Shown here: positions 48,432 through 58,925 of the stretch, in pieces
Layout: each line of letters begins with the position of its first letter
How positions within the stretch are numbered: position 1 is the first letter of the stretch
Translations under genes and position numbers: made by a program
The notes under the pieces: model-generated
The model's database searches: none
Told to the model about the DNA's origin: nothing
What the model saw: the letters and a program-made list of their open reading frames with translations, nothing else
From: Bombardia bombarda
Lineage: Eukaryota; Ascomycota; Sordariomycetes; Sordariales; Lasiosphaeriaceae
DNA length: 64,000 nucleotides
Direction: 5' to 3'
Assembly: GCA_030512295.1 (NCBI GenBank)
Contig: JAULSR010000002.1
Coordinates: forward strand, 7,936,001 to 8,000,000

Positions 48432-49276
48432 ATGGATGACATAGTCGTCAATATGGACCGGTGGTACGAACCGCCCCCTTTGCGCCTTGCATTCAATCAG
48501 GGGCTAACACGTCTGTCTTGAAAAACAGTCCAGTCTATGCTGTTAGTTTCATCCGGCATTTATTGACATTCACTGCCATTGCCATCTCAATATCATCCTT
48601 ACATGATATGTAGTCCTTCTTTGGAGCTCTAGGCTGCGCCTGCTCCATCGTCTTCACCGTCATCGGGGCATCCTACGGGACGGCAAAGTCCTCGGGCGCC
48701 ATCTTTTCCTCGGGCATCATCCGACCTGACCGGTTGATGCAGAACACGTGCGTATCCCCTCCCCTCCCCCCCCCCCCCCCCCTTTTTTTTTTTCTTCATT
48801 TAAAATAGTTGTTAATAAGCAAACATGAGATATCTCACTTACTAGGCTCTGCGCAATCATGGCCCAGATCCTGTCCATCTACGGCCTCGTTGCGAGCGTC
48901 ATCATCTCGGGCGGTCTGAAAGAGAAGATGGCGCTGCATACGGGGTTCCTGCAGCTGGGAGCTGGCCTGTCCGTCGGGCTCTGTGGGCTGGCCGCTGGTT
49001 TTGCTATTGGTATTGTGGGAGACGCGGGTGGTGAGTACACAAACAATCCTCCACTCTCCTTTCCTTTTCTTCTCAATTTTTTTCGATCCGATATCTAACC
49101 TTGGTTGTTTCATTCTTTCGACAAATCCAGTCCGAGCCAGCACGCAGCAGCCGCGCCTCTATGTAGGAATGGTTCTCATCCTCATCTTCGCAGAGGTTCT
49201 CGGTCTATACGGCGTCATTGTTTCCATTCTCATGCTGACCAAGTCGACTCTGGGCGTGACTGAGTGTCTTTATTAG
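48432..49276 (+). CDS. V-ATPase proteolipid subunit c-like protein (divergent paralogue)
   Basis: Membrane rotor subunit of the vacuolar proton pump. Five exons: 48432-48460, 48529-48541 (13 nt), 48614-48747, 48846-49030 and 49131-49276; 507 nt, 168 residues, all in phase. The assembled start is MDDIVVNMDRPVYASFFGAL. Four transmembrane helices are recognisable; helix 4 carries the essential proton-binding Glu in LILIFAEVLGLYG, and the loop GIVGDAGVRASTQQPRLYVGM is canonical. Several positions differ from the usual fungal c subunit as I remember it: AKSSGAIFSSGIIRPDRL where AKSGVGI...RPDL is normal, and LCAIMAQILSIYGLVAS where VPVIMAGII is usual. It is nearer Vma3 than Vma11, but may be an additional paralogue, so no symbol is given. 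Confidence 0.9.
48766..48793. repeat. C17-T11 homopolymer tract in V-ATPase intron 3
   Basis: An uninterrupted run of 17 C followed by 11 T inside the intron 48748-48845. Length is probably unreliable in sequence data. Confidence 0.9.
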
Positions 49277-50256
49277 TCCACATTCATCATATATGTACAT
49301 GTCTCGGAAAGAACTATACTTTCATCTCATCACTGTAGAAATAAAAGAATCTTCGCACATGGAAAGCATTATCTTCTTCAACTCGTACACGTTGTATGAT
49401 CTCATTTATCCCATCAGTTCGAAACCCCCGTCACCTCGTCTCCATTTCTTTTCATCATCATCTAAACACATTCGACAACGACCACACCTGTAACAAGACG
49501 CGCGCCGCCACCACCACCACCACCACCCACTCATCTCATCTTGTCTCCTTTTATATATATCCTCCTTTATCCATCAACTTTCTTTCGTCCGATTCATTTT
49601 CATTTCCATCAAACCATACTCACTCCCGCGAATGCATTCATTCTTTTTCAAATGTTTATCGCTCCCATTCATCCACCCATCCGTCAATCAGTTCAAATCA
49701 ATCAATCTACCCCGTCCAATAATCATTTGTCCTCCCAAGATGCCACCCATCACCGTTATCGCATACACCATCTTACATGCCATACCAAGCCATGATACTA
49801 AACCGACATGCAGTTCCAGTGTATGGAGGAGGGAACAAAACCACTTTACCGCCATTTCTGATAGCCAAAAGATAATAGGAAAAACACAAAGATGGAGAAG
49901 CGATTTCTTTTGAAGCAGACGAACAAGGAAAAGAACGAGGAGGATATGAAACGGAAGAGGGAGATATGTGGAAAGATAGACAGGTAAGGACCGTGGTATG
50001 CTGAAGATAGCAGCAAAGGAAAAGACGAACAAGAAAGAAGGAGATAGATACCAGAAAAGAAACGAAATATAGGGAAAGACGAGTTCAAAGTCGTTCCGCC
50101 GTTCTACTCCACCATGTACTATGCCGGGCGGGCGGGCCCTCAGGGGAAGTGCATCACCCTCTCGCCCCATTGTGGCCCCGCTGCCATGGTATTTGGTCTC
50201 AGGCTGAGCTCCCTGGAGTAACGATCCGTGTCAGTATACGATTGAAACAGGGTTCA
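49277..50256. other. Convergent 3' region, V-ATPase / Myb-like gene
   Basis: About 1 kb, AT-rich with CACCAC and CATC runs near 49507-49530. No coding signal. Confidence 0.6.
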
Positions 50257-52008
50257 TCAGGTAGACTGGGACACCGAAAACACACACCGCTGTTCTCTCT
50301 GAAATTTTCTAGCGGCAGCTGTATTTTTTAAAAAAAAACACACAATTAGCTTTCATCCTCGACTATACGTTGAGAGAAACGCGGCGGCGGCTGACTTACC
50401 ATGCTCTTGAACTTCCTTCGTCTTGTGCTCCGGCAGCACCCACTTGTATTTCATCATCTCCTCGGGGAACCTCTGCGCCAGCGGAATGGCACAATCGCGA
50501 CAGTAAACGGGCTCCGTGACGTAATGAAACCCCCTGTACGCTACCTTGCTCATGGCCGATATTCCCCCCTTCTTCTTCTTCACTACCGCCGGATCATTGC
50601 GGTTCTTGCTGTTGCTCTGACTGGCGGCTTCTTTCCTGCTGCGCCTGCTGCTGGGCGACTTTTGGCCGCCTTTGAACATTGTATCGTTGCGCGTTTGTCC
50701 AGGGGCAGGCGGGGTGATGGCATACGAGGGGGGCATCTCGAAGATCATAAGTCCCTCGTTCGTCGTGGCGGGGATCTCCCAGTTAGTGCGATAGTACGCG
50801 CATTCGAGCCCGCCCCGGGTGCGGCCGTCGTGGAAGTAGCTGTTGAAGAGCTCTGTGATCTCGGCCCATTGCATCGACCTGTCGGCCTTGTGGTAGATCA
50901 TGAAGAAGTTTTGCTCTTCTGTGTATTTCTGATTGGAGCTGCGCTTCTTCTTCTTGGGCTTGGAATCGACGTTCTTCCGTGCTTCACCGCAGTCGCCATC
51001 GTCATCTTCTTCATCATCACCACAGACCTCAACATCTATCTCCTCAATATCTATGTCAAAGTCATGTGATGACTCTTGGTTGCTGCGATGGCGCCGGTGG
51101 TCGATCTTGAGATACGGTTCGTACCTGAAGCCTTGGTTTGCGGGGACTGGCTGTTGGTATGTGGGCATTCGTGACCTTGAGGACAACGAAGGCGACCATG
51201 AACTGCCACTATGCAACCTGGGGTTGTTCTCAACGGCAGCAGCAGTTTCTGTCGAGTTTATGTTGTAACCGCGGCCTTGGTTCAGCATGACCTGGTCCGA
51301 TCTCGAAGTATTCCGTGGGCCCTCTCCGATGAGAGGCAGTGGCAGATGAATGCTGCTGCTGTTTAAGGGGCTCCGTGGGGGAGACAGCTCTGTCCATAGG
51401 AAAGGTTGAAAGGGGCTTTGGTATACAAAATGGGCGATTTCGGCAGGTCGAGGTGGCTGCTGCTGGGGCTGCTGTTGTCCCAAGACTTCGTAGATCGAAG
51501 GAAGCGTTTTATTGTTGTAATCCACAGAGAGGCTCCTGCCATCTCTGGGGGGTGGTGAGCCATCTGGCGTGGTCATGACGCTGTCCATCGTAATTTCTGA
51601 CCCAGAAAAGCTGCTGCTGCTGCTTCTTCCACTGCTGCTATCTGCATATGGAGAAGGGCTGCGCCCAGAGGAGAAGCTTGAAAACCTTGTCCAAGGCTCA
51701 TAGTGTTGGCCCTCGTGAATAGACAACTGCCTACTCTTGATGCAAACTTGGCCAAACGGGCCTATAGGAGACGCGATTGGGGTAGCGGGAGGGGATAGAA
51801 CTGCCCACTCATTGTCTTTGGTCACCATGGGCGGGAGCCTGACGCCCGCCGCCGACGCATTGTACTTAAAGGTCTCCTTGAGACTTGGATTAGGCGTCAG
51901 CGACGGTGACTGAGACCTGATGTTGGGGAGCCTGATGTTCTGCATGCTCTGTATTGCGAGCCCCCTGTTGACAGAAGTATTATCGTGTGAATGCATCTTG
52001 AGAACCAT
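50257..52008 (-). CDS. Putative Myb/SANT-like nuclear regulator
   Basis: Exons 52008-50400 and 50318-50257; 556 residues. The intron has donor GTAAGT and the second exon encodes the short end AAARKFQREQRC...SQST. The first 300 residues are Ser/Pro/Gln-rich and probably disordered. Next come an acidic stretch (318-341), a basic cluster PKKKKR (nuclear signal, about 351-356) and a Myb/SANT-like helix set at about 360-412: KYTEEQNFFMIYHKAD, the Trp of MQWAEITELFNSYF, and GGLECAYYRTNW. The C-terminus has a conserved-looking block with CRDC and RFPEEMMKYKWVLPEHK. This is the composition of a fungal transcription or developmental regulator; I cannot name it. The leader carries a TTG repeat and the upstream gap is 3.8 kb, as often seen for regulators. 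Confidence 0.75.
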
Positions 52009-52078
52009 GATAGGAGTAAATAATGTTAGGAAGAATTATGAATGCCGTAGGTAGAATATGAAGGAGTGCTTATTGTTT

Positions 52079-52079
<1 letters not shown>

Positions 52080-52109
<30 letters not shown>

Positions 52110-52115
52110 CTGCTG
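52080..52115. repeat. (TTG)n/(CTG)n repeat in Myb-like gene leader
   Basis: About ten TTG units followed by CTGCTG, 72 bp upstream of the start codon. On the coding strand it is a CAA/CAG run in the probable 5' UTR. Confidence 0.85.
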
Positions 52116-55100
52116 TGTCTCGTCTAAGATTCGTCAAGAGGTGATACTCATGATGGTAGGAAGGAAGAAAGGTGCAATGAATGGCTGGGGCTGTCGACGT
52201 AGATTCGGAAGAGTCTCTATTATATAAAAGGGGAGATGGGCCAAAGCGGAAACACCCTCAGGCGAGCCTCTGCAAAGATGGACCATCCCCGAATCAGTAT
52301 CTTAGCTTGCGCCTCGTGTTGATAGAGATCTTCACCCCGCATCAGATAGCTCTGCCGCCTTCACGATTTGCTGCAGTCTGCATCGAGAGCAGGCCCACAG
52401 ACAGCTAGCTATCTGTGAACATCGGGAAGGAATTATTGATGGACCGGGGGGTCTGAATGTGGTTGAGGAGGGGGGGGGGGGGGGGGGTGGGGTGTCGATA
52501 GCCATTCCTTAGCCAACCATAGCGAGGCCATCCTGACAGTTGTTTCGTCCGTACATTGCGGGACTTTGAAGGCTGCATCGATAATCGACAGGAAGAGGCT
52601 ATTAGTCCGCCATCTGCACCGTGTGCCCGTTAGAGGAAACCATCGCGTCCCCGTCCTAGATAGTGACTAACCCCGTCACTGTCCCCTGTTCCTGTTTCCG
52701 CCATCGTTCCCGTCAGCTTCTCCTTGACTTAGGGAACTAACGCCACAATATCAGCAAGGACTAGGTAGATACATAGTACAGAAAAATATCAGGCGAACCG
52801 ACGGCCCAAGTGGCACACGCTAGATGCTCTACTAGGAGACGGCTGGCTAAGTGCCCAACAGTGGACGAGGAAGAGGAGGTAAGGGGGCAGAGTATTGAAC
52901 CAGGATTTCCCCAGCTCCACCAAAAGGTCTAAGACAGGAAATATCGCGAATGAGATCGATCAACATCCTCGACTTGACATGATTCCCCGAGACGGAGAAG
53001 GCAAGAACAAAAGCCACTGCGCGATCGGAGCGTCTGTGTGCCACAGATTTGGCGCCCTATTGGTTAGGGGGTAGTTGTGAGGGCTATTCGGGGCTGTTCG
53101 GCCGAGAAGAAAAGAGAGATTACGCTGGCCACAGACAATATGTCTCAGATTGGATTAGAGCGACGACAAGTCCCGGAAACTGCCATAGGTGCATAGAGTC
53201 TTCTTAGCTTAGCTAGCGACCTAGACCAGAAGCTTGACACCCCCAAGTTAGGTGGTTCGACGCCTCATGCTGCAGACGTTGAGTGCATGCTAAACTAGAC
53301 CTAGAGAAGGTTAGAGGAGGACCATAGTTGAACGTCAACAGTACCATGGGGTTAGTCGCCTTCTCCAAAGCAGCTCAAGGACCATGATCTGGACTGTCTA
53401 CTTCCGTGTCGAGGAGCAAAAAATACAGTCTAGACTCTTTGCCTGCTGCTAGTAAACCGGAGGCAAGGGGACTGAACGCAGCTGGTCATCGGCCGGCCCG
53501 TCCTCCATTTCGTAAATAACAGAAGCAGTGTCGCGGGTGATCACGATGGCTTAGTTGTAAACAGCCATTCATGCTATGGGACAGCCCCCCCTTGGTCACG
53601 CCATTGGTAGTGTCGAACCTTGTTTTCACGACGTCTTGACAGCTGTTGCAGCGGTTCGTTCCTTCGTCCGTTCGTTCGTTACCTTTCTCCACACTCACCT
53701 TACTCCATTTAGCCCGAGGTGCGTTGCGGGACCAGGAGTTCCCGTGCCTAACTGTCTAATGAAATGCTCCCAAATCACAGCGCCTTCTTTCGCGCTCTTG
53801 GGGTCCGTTGTAACGTACGTATACACCACCCGAGTGCTATCAGAGGAATAGACTACTGCCGCATTACCGGACTGAGTGCCACCATTCTGCTGGAGGTAGT
53901 TTAGTCGTTAAGTAGGGAACTTGTGTATATGTTGTTTGGGGTTTGGGCAACAAGTAGCAGAGGCAACAGCATCAGCCGAAGCAGTCCTGTCACTTTCTCT
54001 CCCATGACCAAACAAGTGCTCCCTTCCAATCTGCACAACTACACACACGGTACACAGCATGGACGGCCTCCTCGCAAGTTAAGTCTGAAAGGAGCACCTA
54101 GCTCGTGGCCAGGTGTCACTGGAGCGTGTGAGTGGCCAATCGTACAATGCAATGTATGCTGTGTGGTCTAATAAGTGTGTTTACATAGACATAGACAAGC
54201 TATTGAATTACTGTGGTAGGACGCTCGAGATGGTGGAGAAGTGGCGTGCCGGCGTACCCCTTTGGAAAAGCCACCTAGCCCTAGATTGGTAACATTCGCA
54301 GAGGGATCATTTTCTGGGGTTTCGGAACGCTGAGGTTTCGGAACGCTTTCTCTGGGGATGACCTCTGTACACAGTATGCACATAAATATCCACAGCGATC
54401 AGGGAGCCTAGCTGCCTGGTGCTCAGGTCGGTCGGGGCCGGGTGCTGGGTATGCTCCATACACGTAGTAAGAACCCTAGCGGGAAAGTAGCATGGAGCAT
54501 AGTGTCGATGCTGGCCAGCCCTAGAGGGCATTCCTCATCTTCCACGGGCCAGGGTTGCGGGAAAGTGCTTGGTGGGCATGTGTGTATGTACATTGCGGAA
54601 TACTACTCCGTAGTTGGTTCATTATCATCCATCCATAGGATTCTGGCGGCCGGTAGGTTGGTGTTACGCATATCCTCCCTCTCCAGTAACAGCTTAGCGC
54701 GCTGTGGCTTTGTGTCACCCCTCCGTCATGTTCGAACAACGAAGCAGGAAAACTGATAGATAACGCTGCTAGAGAAGCCATTATTGCCGCTCATCATCCT
54801 CATGATGCAGGTCAGGTAAGGGATGATGTACAGGTGATAGTTGAGGCTACGCAGGGTCCACTCAAAACAGGGGCAAGTGAATGTGTTGGACAAAACAACA
54901 CTTTGTTGCTTTAACCTGATTCAAGGCGGGACGGACATGAAAAGGACTACAAAATTGAATTTATGACAGGTCAAAAATGACAGGCCGCTTAAATCTCATA
55001 GGAAAAAAAGAGAAATGAAAAGCCGACCTTCCGAACGGAGGTATTTATTGGGATGGCGCCAGAAGCGGTAATGCTGCACATAGCACGACATGATCGACCA

Positions 55101-55803
55101 GACCGAAATAAGACCAAAAATTCTGACACTCTTCGGATCGTTGAAATCTTGTGAAGCTTTTGAAGGGTTTTTCTTTTCATCGTTTCTTCTTGATCTCTCT
55201 GGGCGTCTTTGAGACTCGAGGCGCGTACGCTCGGGCTTTCTTTCGCACAATGGCCATGCTGTTGTTGAGGACCTCGTTCGAGGACCTGCTAGATCTGGTG
55301 TAACTCGTCTCCTCACATTTCGAAAATGGTGCGGGCGCCGGCGTGGTACTGTAGTTACACGGCAGCTGTCATAAAATTCAGTTTTCTGCCACATCATGCG
55401 CGCAATGCTGTGATACATTACTGACAGGCATGATGTTTTGTGCGACAGTCAGTAAGAGAACTTGTACGTACATCCGCGGTTTCCGTCTTGAACTACGCGA
55501 CCACGCTGCGAAGGATGATTTATCAGTGAGCTCCTATTTGTTGACTTTGCTCTCTGATAGCCGCCAACCAGTAGCAGGATCTGCATCTGGCTAGCCATAA
55601 AATGATATCTCAAAAGTCGGCTTTCCGCTTCGAGTAGGTGAATATGGTGTTATCGTCGCCAAGGTACGCCTGGATATGTGCAAACTGGGCGACACACGCA
55701 CTGTATGAGCTGCGAATTCTGCACATCCATTGCGGCACAGTATGGCCTGGAATATAGCCAAGACCAGTGCAGAGAGACCCGGTTTTCGTGAATGGCGTCT
55801 GGA
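52116..55803. other. Upstream region of the Myb-like gene
   Basis: About 3.7 kb between tandem minus-strand genes. Apart from the G18 run I find no credible coding frame, RNA gene or mobile-element remnant. Confidence 0.55.
52470..52487. repeat. G18 homopolymer
   Basis: Eighteen consecutive G, followed by TGGGG, about 460 bp upstream of the Myb-like start. On this strand it could form a G-quadruplex. Confidence 0.9.
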
Positions 55804-57471
55804 CTATAGCCGAGGACCTCCAGCTCCAGGAGAGCCCTTGTTCCTGCCTTCTACAACAACCCCCAGGCTTATACCGGCGTCCAGGTTACTCTTCTCGTCT
55901 GCTCCCTTGAAAGACTCGTCTCCGGAAAACCGCCTAATAGTTTCGTTTAGTCCAGGTCCGGTTTGTGTTTGGTGTTTGGTCCGCGTTCAGATATTTAAAA
56001 AGAAAAGAAAAAAGAGCCGGAAGAATATGACAGAAATGGAGAGTATCGACTTACCATCCTCTTTCTTCGCCTCCGGACAGGTGAGCACAGTCGCTGTCCA
56101 GCAGACAGTCCCACCCCCCAGATACCCCTCGGCCAGCTCGCCAAACAAGTTTCCGAGGCGGGTCGTTCTTGATTTGCCGATCTGCATTGTGTGCATCAGT
56201 GGTTGCAATGGTCTCCTTGCCTGCTACGTCCGTAACCTCTGCCGCCGCCACCACCACCGCAGAATGGCTGGTTTCTCGCTTCCCATTATCAACAGCAGCC
56301 TTGGCGCTAAGTGGTGCTTCTGTTGATGCTGCTGCCGCATCTCTGCCAGTGCTTCTCGCACTGGTATCAGCGCCAGTTGCTGCCTTTCTGCGCTGATACA
56401 CTGTCAGGCCGCATGTAAAAGCGCGGAAGTCCTCTGCCTCGATATTTACGGGCATGTTCCCTGTCAGGACGCGTCCTAGCGCAATAATGACGGCGGCATG
56501 CGAACAGAGAAGGACGGAGCGCACCCCGTCCCTGTCGCAGTCGGCGATCAGGGCGTCCATAGCGGTCGCCACTCGATCGTGCAGCTCCTCGATGCTCTCC
56601 CCCATGCGCGTCGGCACTACTATCGGGCTGTACTGCTCATCGAGCATGGTAGGAAAGAATCTGTTGAGCAGCTCGGGGGCTGCCGGGACGGGATGCTCGA
56701 ACGGGGCCGAGCCAAACCACTCGCCCAGGCCAGTCTCTAGCCGCACAGCCTGAGGGCCGGCATCCTCCTCATCCTGTCGATTCCCTTCCTCAACAGAAGC
56801 ATGAGCGGCCTGGGCCTTACGGACAAAGGGCTCGATCGTCTGCAGGCAACGGTAATAGGGGCTGGAGTAGACGCGCTCGACAGGCGGATCGGCAGCAAGC
56901 AGACGGTCGCCCAGTTCTCGCGCCTGCTCCACGCCATGGGCCGTGAGTTCTGGATCTGCGGCTATGCCCGTGGGTGATCGAAGCATGGCCGTGTAGTTGC
57001 CATTGGAGGGATCAACAAGCCAGTTGGACCGAAACTGCACATTTCTTGTGTCAGCCAACACCAAGTCAGTCCCAGCCCCAACCCCAGCAGCCTAATAATC
57101 CAGCCTAGGCAGGGCGGCCCAGCTGGTCTAAAAAAATGGCAAGATGACACTTGACACCTCACAGTCTGGGAAAGGGAGACTGGAGTACTCAGAGTATAGT
57201 AGAGCAGAGTAAGGCAAAACCAGAGCAGAGAGCACAGTGTGTTATGGGGTCTGGCCTGTTCAGCTTTGCTCCGTTCCGCCACTTTGCCCATCATCGGCCA
57301 GACTCAGTCCAGGGTGTTCAGACCGAGACCGGACATACAGTCTCAATGTTTCAAAGGAAAGGGAGTGGAAAACAGAAGGCCACATAGGTAAGGTGGATGG
57401 TAATCTTCATGGCACACACACACACACACACTTACCCCGTGACGCGTAACGTAGATGACCTCCAACGACAT
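55804..57471 (-). CDS. Histidine-phosphatase (phosphoglycerate-mutase) family protein, TFC7/tau55-like
   Basis: Three exons: 57471-57436 (MSLEVIYVTRHG), 57034-56055 and 55933-55804; 1146 nt, 381 residues, all in phase. The first 12 codons carry the catalytic RHG; after a 401-nt intron comes FRSNWLVDPSNGNYT, then VYSSPYYRCLQT and the second catalytic His in CSHAAVI. YVTRHG-FRSNW is characteristic of the fungal group related to yeast Tfc7, the tau55 subunit of RNA polymerase III factor TFIIIC. The C-terminal extension (Ala/Thr-rich linker, then GGWDCLLDSDCAHLSGGEERGWRFSGDESF) continues over the last splice site, whose missing third exon would otherwise leave a truncated protein. Whether it is a TFIIIC subunit or a free phosphatase is not decided by sequence alone. 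Confidence 0.88.
57413..57430. repeat. (CA)9 microsatellite at intron donor of TFC7-like gene
   Basis: On the coding strand the donor GTAAG runs straight into (TG)9. The repeat begins within 5 nt of the first intron's 5' end. Confidence 0.9.
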
Positions 57472-57704
57472 TGTGTGTGAACGAATCTGCTGCACTCTGC
57501 AGGGAGCAACAACCACACACACTTGACTAAGGTAAGGTGCCTGGTGACGAGGAGGCCGGACGGAGATTTTGACGACAACGTGCCTGTGATGGGTGTTCGC
57601 AAATCGCAGGTGTGTGGTCGGTTGAATTATCTTGCCGTTTTTGCTTGGTCGGTTCTGGACACGAAGAACAACGAACAAACGAACATGAAGTTGGACACAC
57701 CCCA

Positions 57705-57731
<27 letters not shown>
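57705..57731. repeat. (CTG)9 trinucleotide repeat
   Basis: Nine perfect CTG units in non-coding sequence, about 230 bp upstream of the TFC7-like start. Confidence 0.9.
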
Positions 57732-57735
<4 letters not shown>

Positions 57736-58716
57736 TACGCATGCCGCTACTGGCGCTCATTTAGTCCGAGACATCGGTCCTATCATAGACCCTGAAAGAG
57801 AAAGCATGCTGGGCTTGATTGGGCTGGCGGGCGTGGTGCCTTGGCGCCCTTTTGGCCCAAGCTCCTTCAGTCTTTTGAGTTTGATTAGATGGGTCGAGCT
57901 ATTAGCAGAGCTGACCAGTAACCATCGAGAGGAACCACCGGACTGTGTAACGTTACCCGTACTTTTTGTGCAACATACGGCCGGTACGTACGTAAAGCAC
58001 TGCTAGGTATCCCGTAGCGAGCTCAAGGTAAGAACCTTACCTACCCACTGTGTAGTGAAGTTACCCGCACGAACCACTACTATAGCGGGGAAGCAGCCCG
58101 CCTAAAAGGGGAAATAGTGGGGTTTATTTAGGACTCTTGAGCTCTAGAGCTCAGGGGTTATTGGCGAGAGATCGACATCAACTCAGATAGTGCCGTTACA
58201 CAGCATTGTTTACTGATTAAACTACTAAAAATGAAGCAACTGTTGATGGCAAACAGATACTGTGTGGACTTGACAATAACGCCAACTCTTGTCGTGGTCA
58301 GGATGCATAGTGGCGTCCATGGACTGAGACCAACATGAATCGAATTGGTCATCATCCACCATGACAGCCTATCGTTTCCTCCTCTACCTCAACCTCCATC
58401 TTCAAGCCCCCCTCTCCTCCTATTCAGGGGTAACACTTATTCACCTCGGAGGTCCGATCACACCAGAACATGCATGTCCGCTTTTTACATCCATCACCTT
58501 TCTACAGACATACAGGATGACATGTTCTTTCCATGCAGGCCGCATCGTCTGTGCTGCTGTCGTGTTTTTATCCGCCCCCCCCCTTCTCCTGGCCCAAGAC
58601 CAAGAGGAAAAGAAACCAGCTGTCCTCGTAGTCAGAAAGTTAGGTGATTAGCTACCTTAGCCAGCGCCTCTACTTCGTATTCCATCCCATCCCAAGTCCA
58701 GCCCAGCATAACACAG

Positions 58717-58836
58717 CACACATCTCGTGTCCACGAGTGAGTGAGTAAAGCTGTCTGCCCTAGTATAGGTATCCTATCATAGTATAACACTCAACACACA
58801 TCTCATATCCACGAGTGAGCAAGCAAAGCTGTCTTC
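58717..58836. repeat. Imperfect 42-bp direct repeat
   Basis: Copy 1 spans 58717-58758 and copy 2 58795-58836, 78 bp apart. Both read CACACATCTC, then CCACGAGTGAG, then AAAGCTGTCT with a few substitutions. It is probably a local duplication. Confidence 0.8.
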
Positions 58837-58925
58837 CTGCCTGCCTGCCTGCCTGACATCCATCCGTAAGATAGATAGTTCTCTCAGCTACCTAGGTAAG
58901 GTGGGTGCCTGGACACCCAACCCCC

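Larger units (their letters stand above)
57472..58925. other. Intergenic region between TFC7-like and LAA2-like genes
   Basis: 1.45 kb between tandem minus-strand genes. It has several repeats: (CTG)9 at 57705-57731, an inverted repeat AGGTAAG/CTTACCT at 58026-58042, a 42-bp imperfect direct repeat at 58717 and 58795, (CCTG)5 at 58836-58855 and TACCTAGGTA at 58889-58898. No coding signal. Confidence 0.6.

Noticed and set aside
55730..56326. 198-codon plus-strand frame
   Set aside because: Lies across the last exons and intron of the TFC7-like gene on the other strand; no motif.
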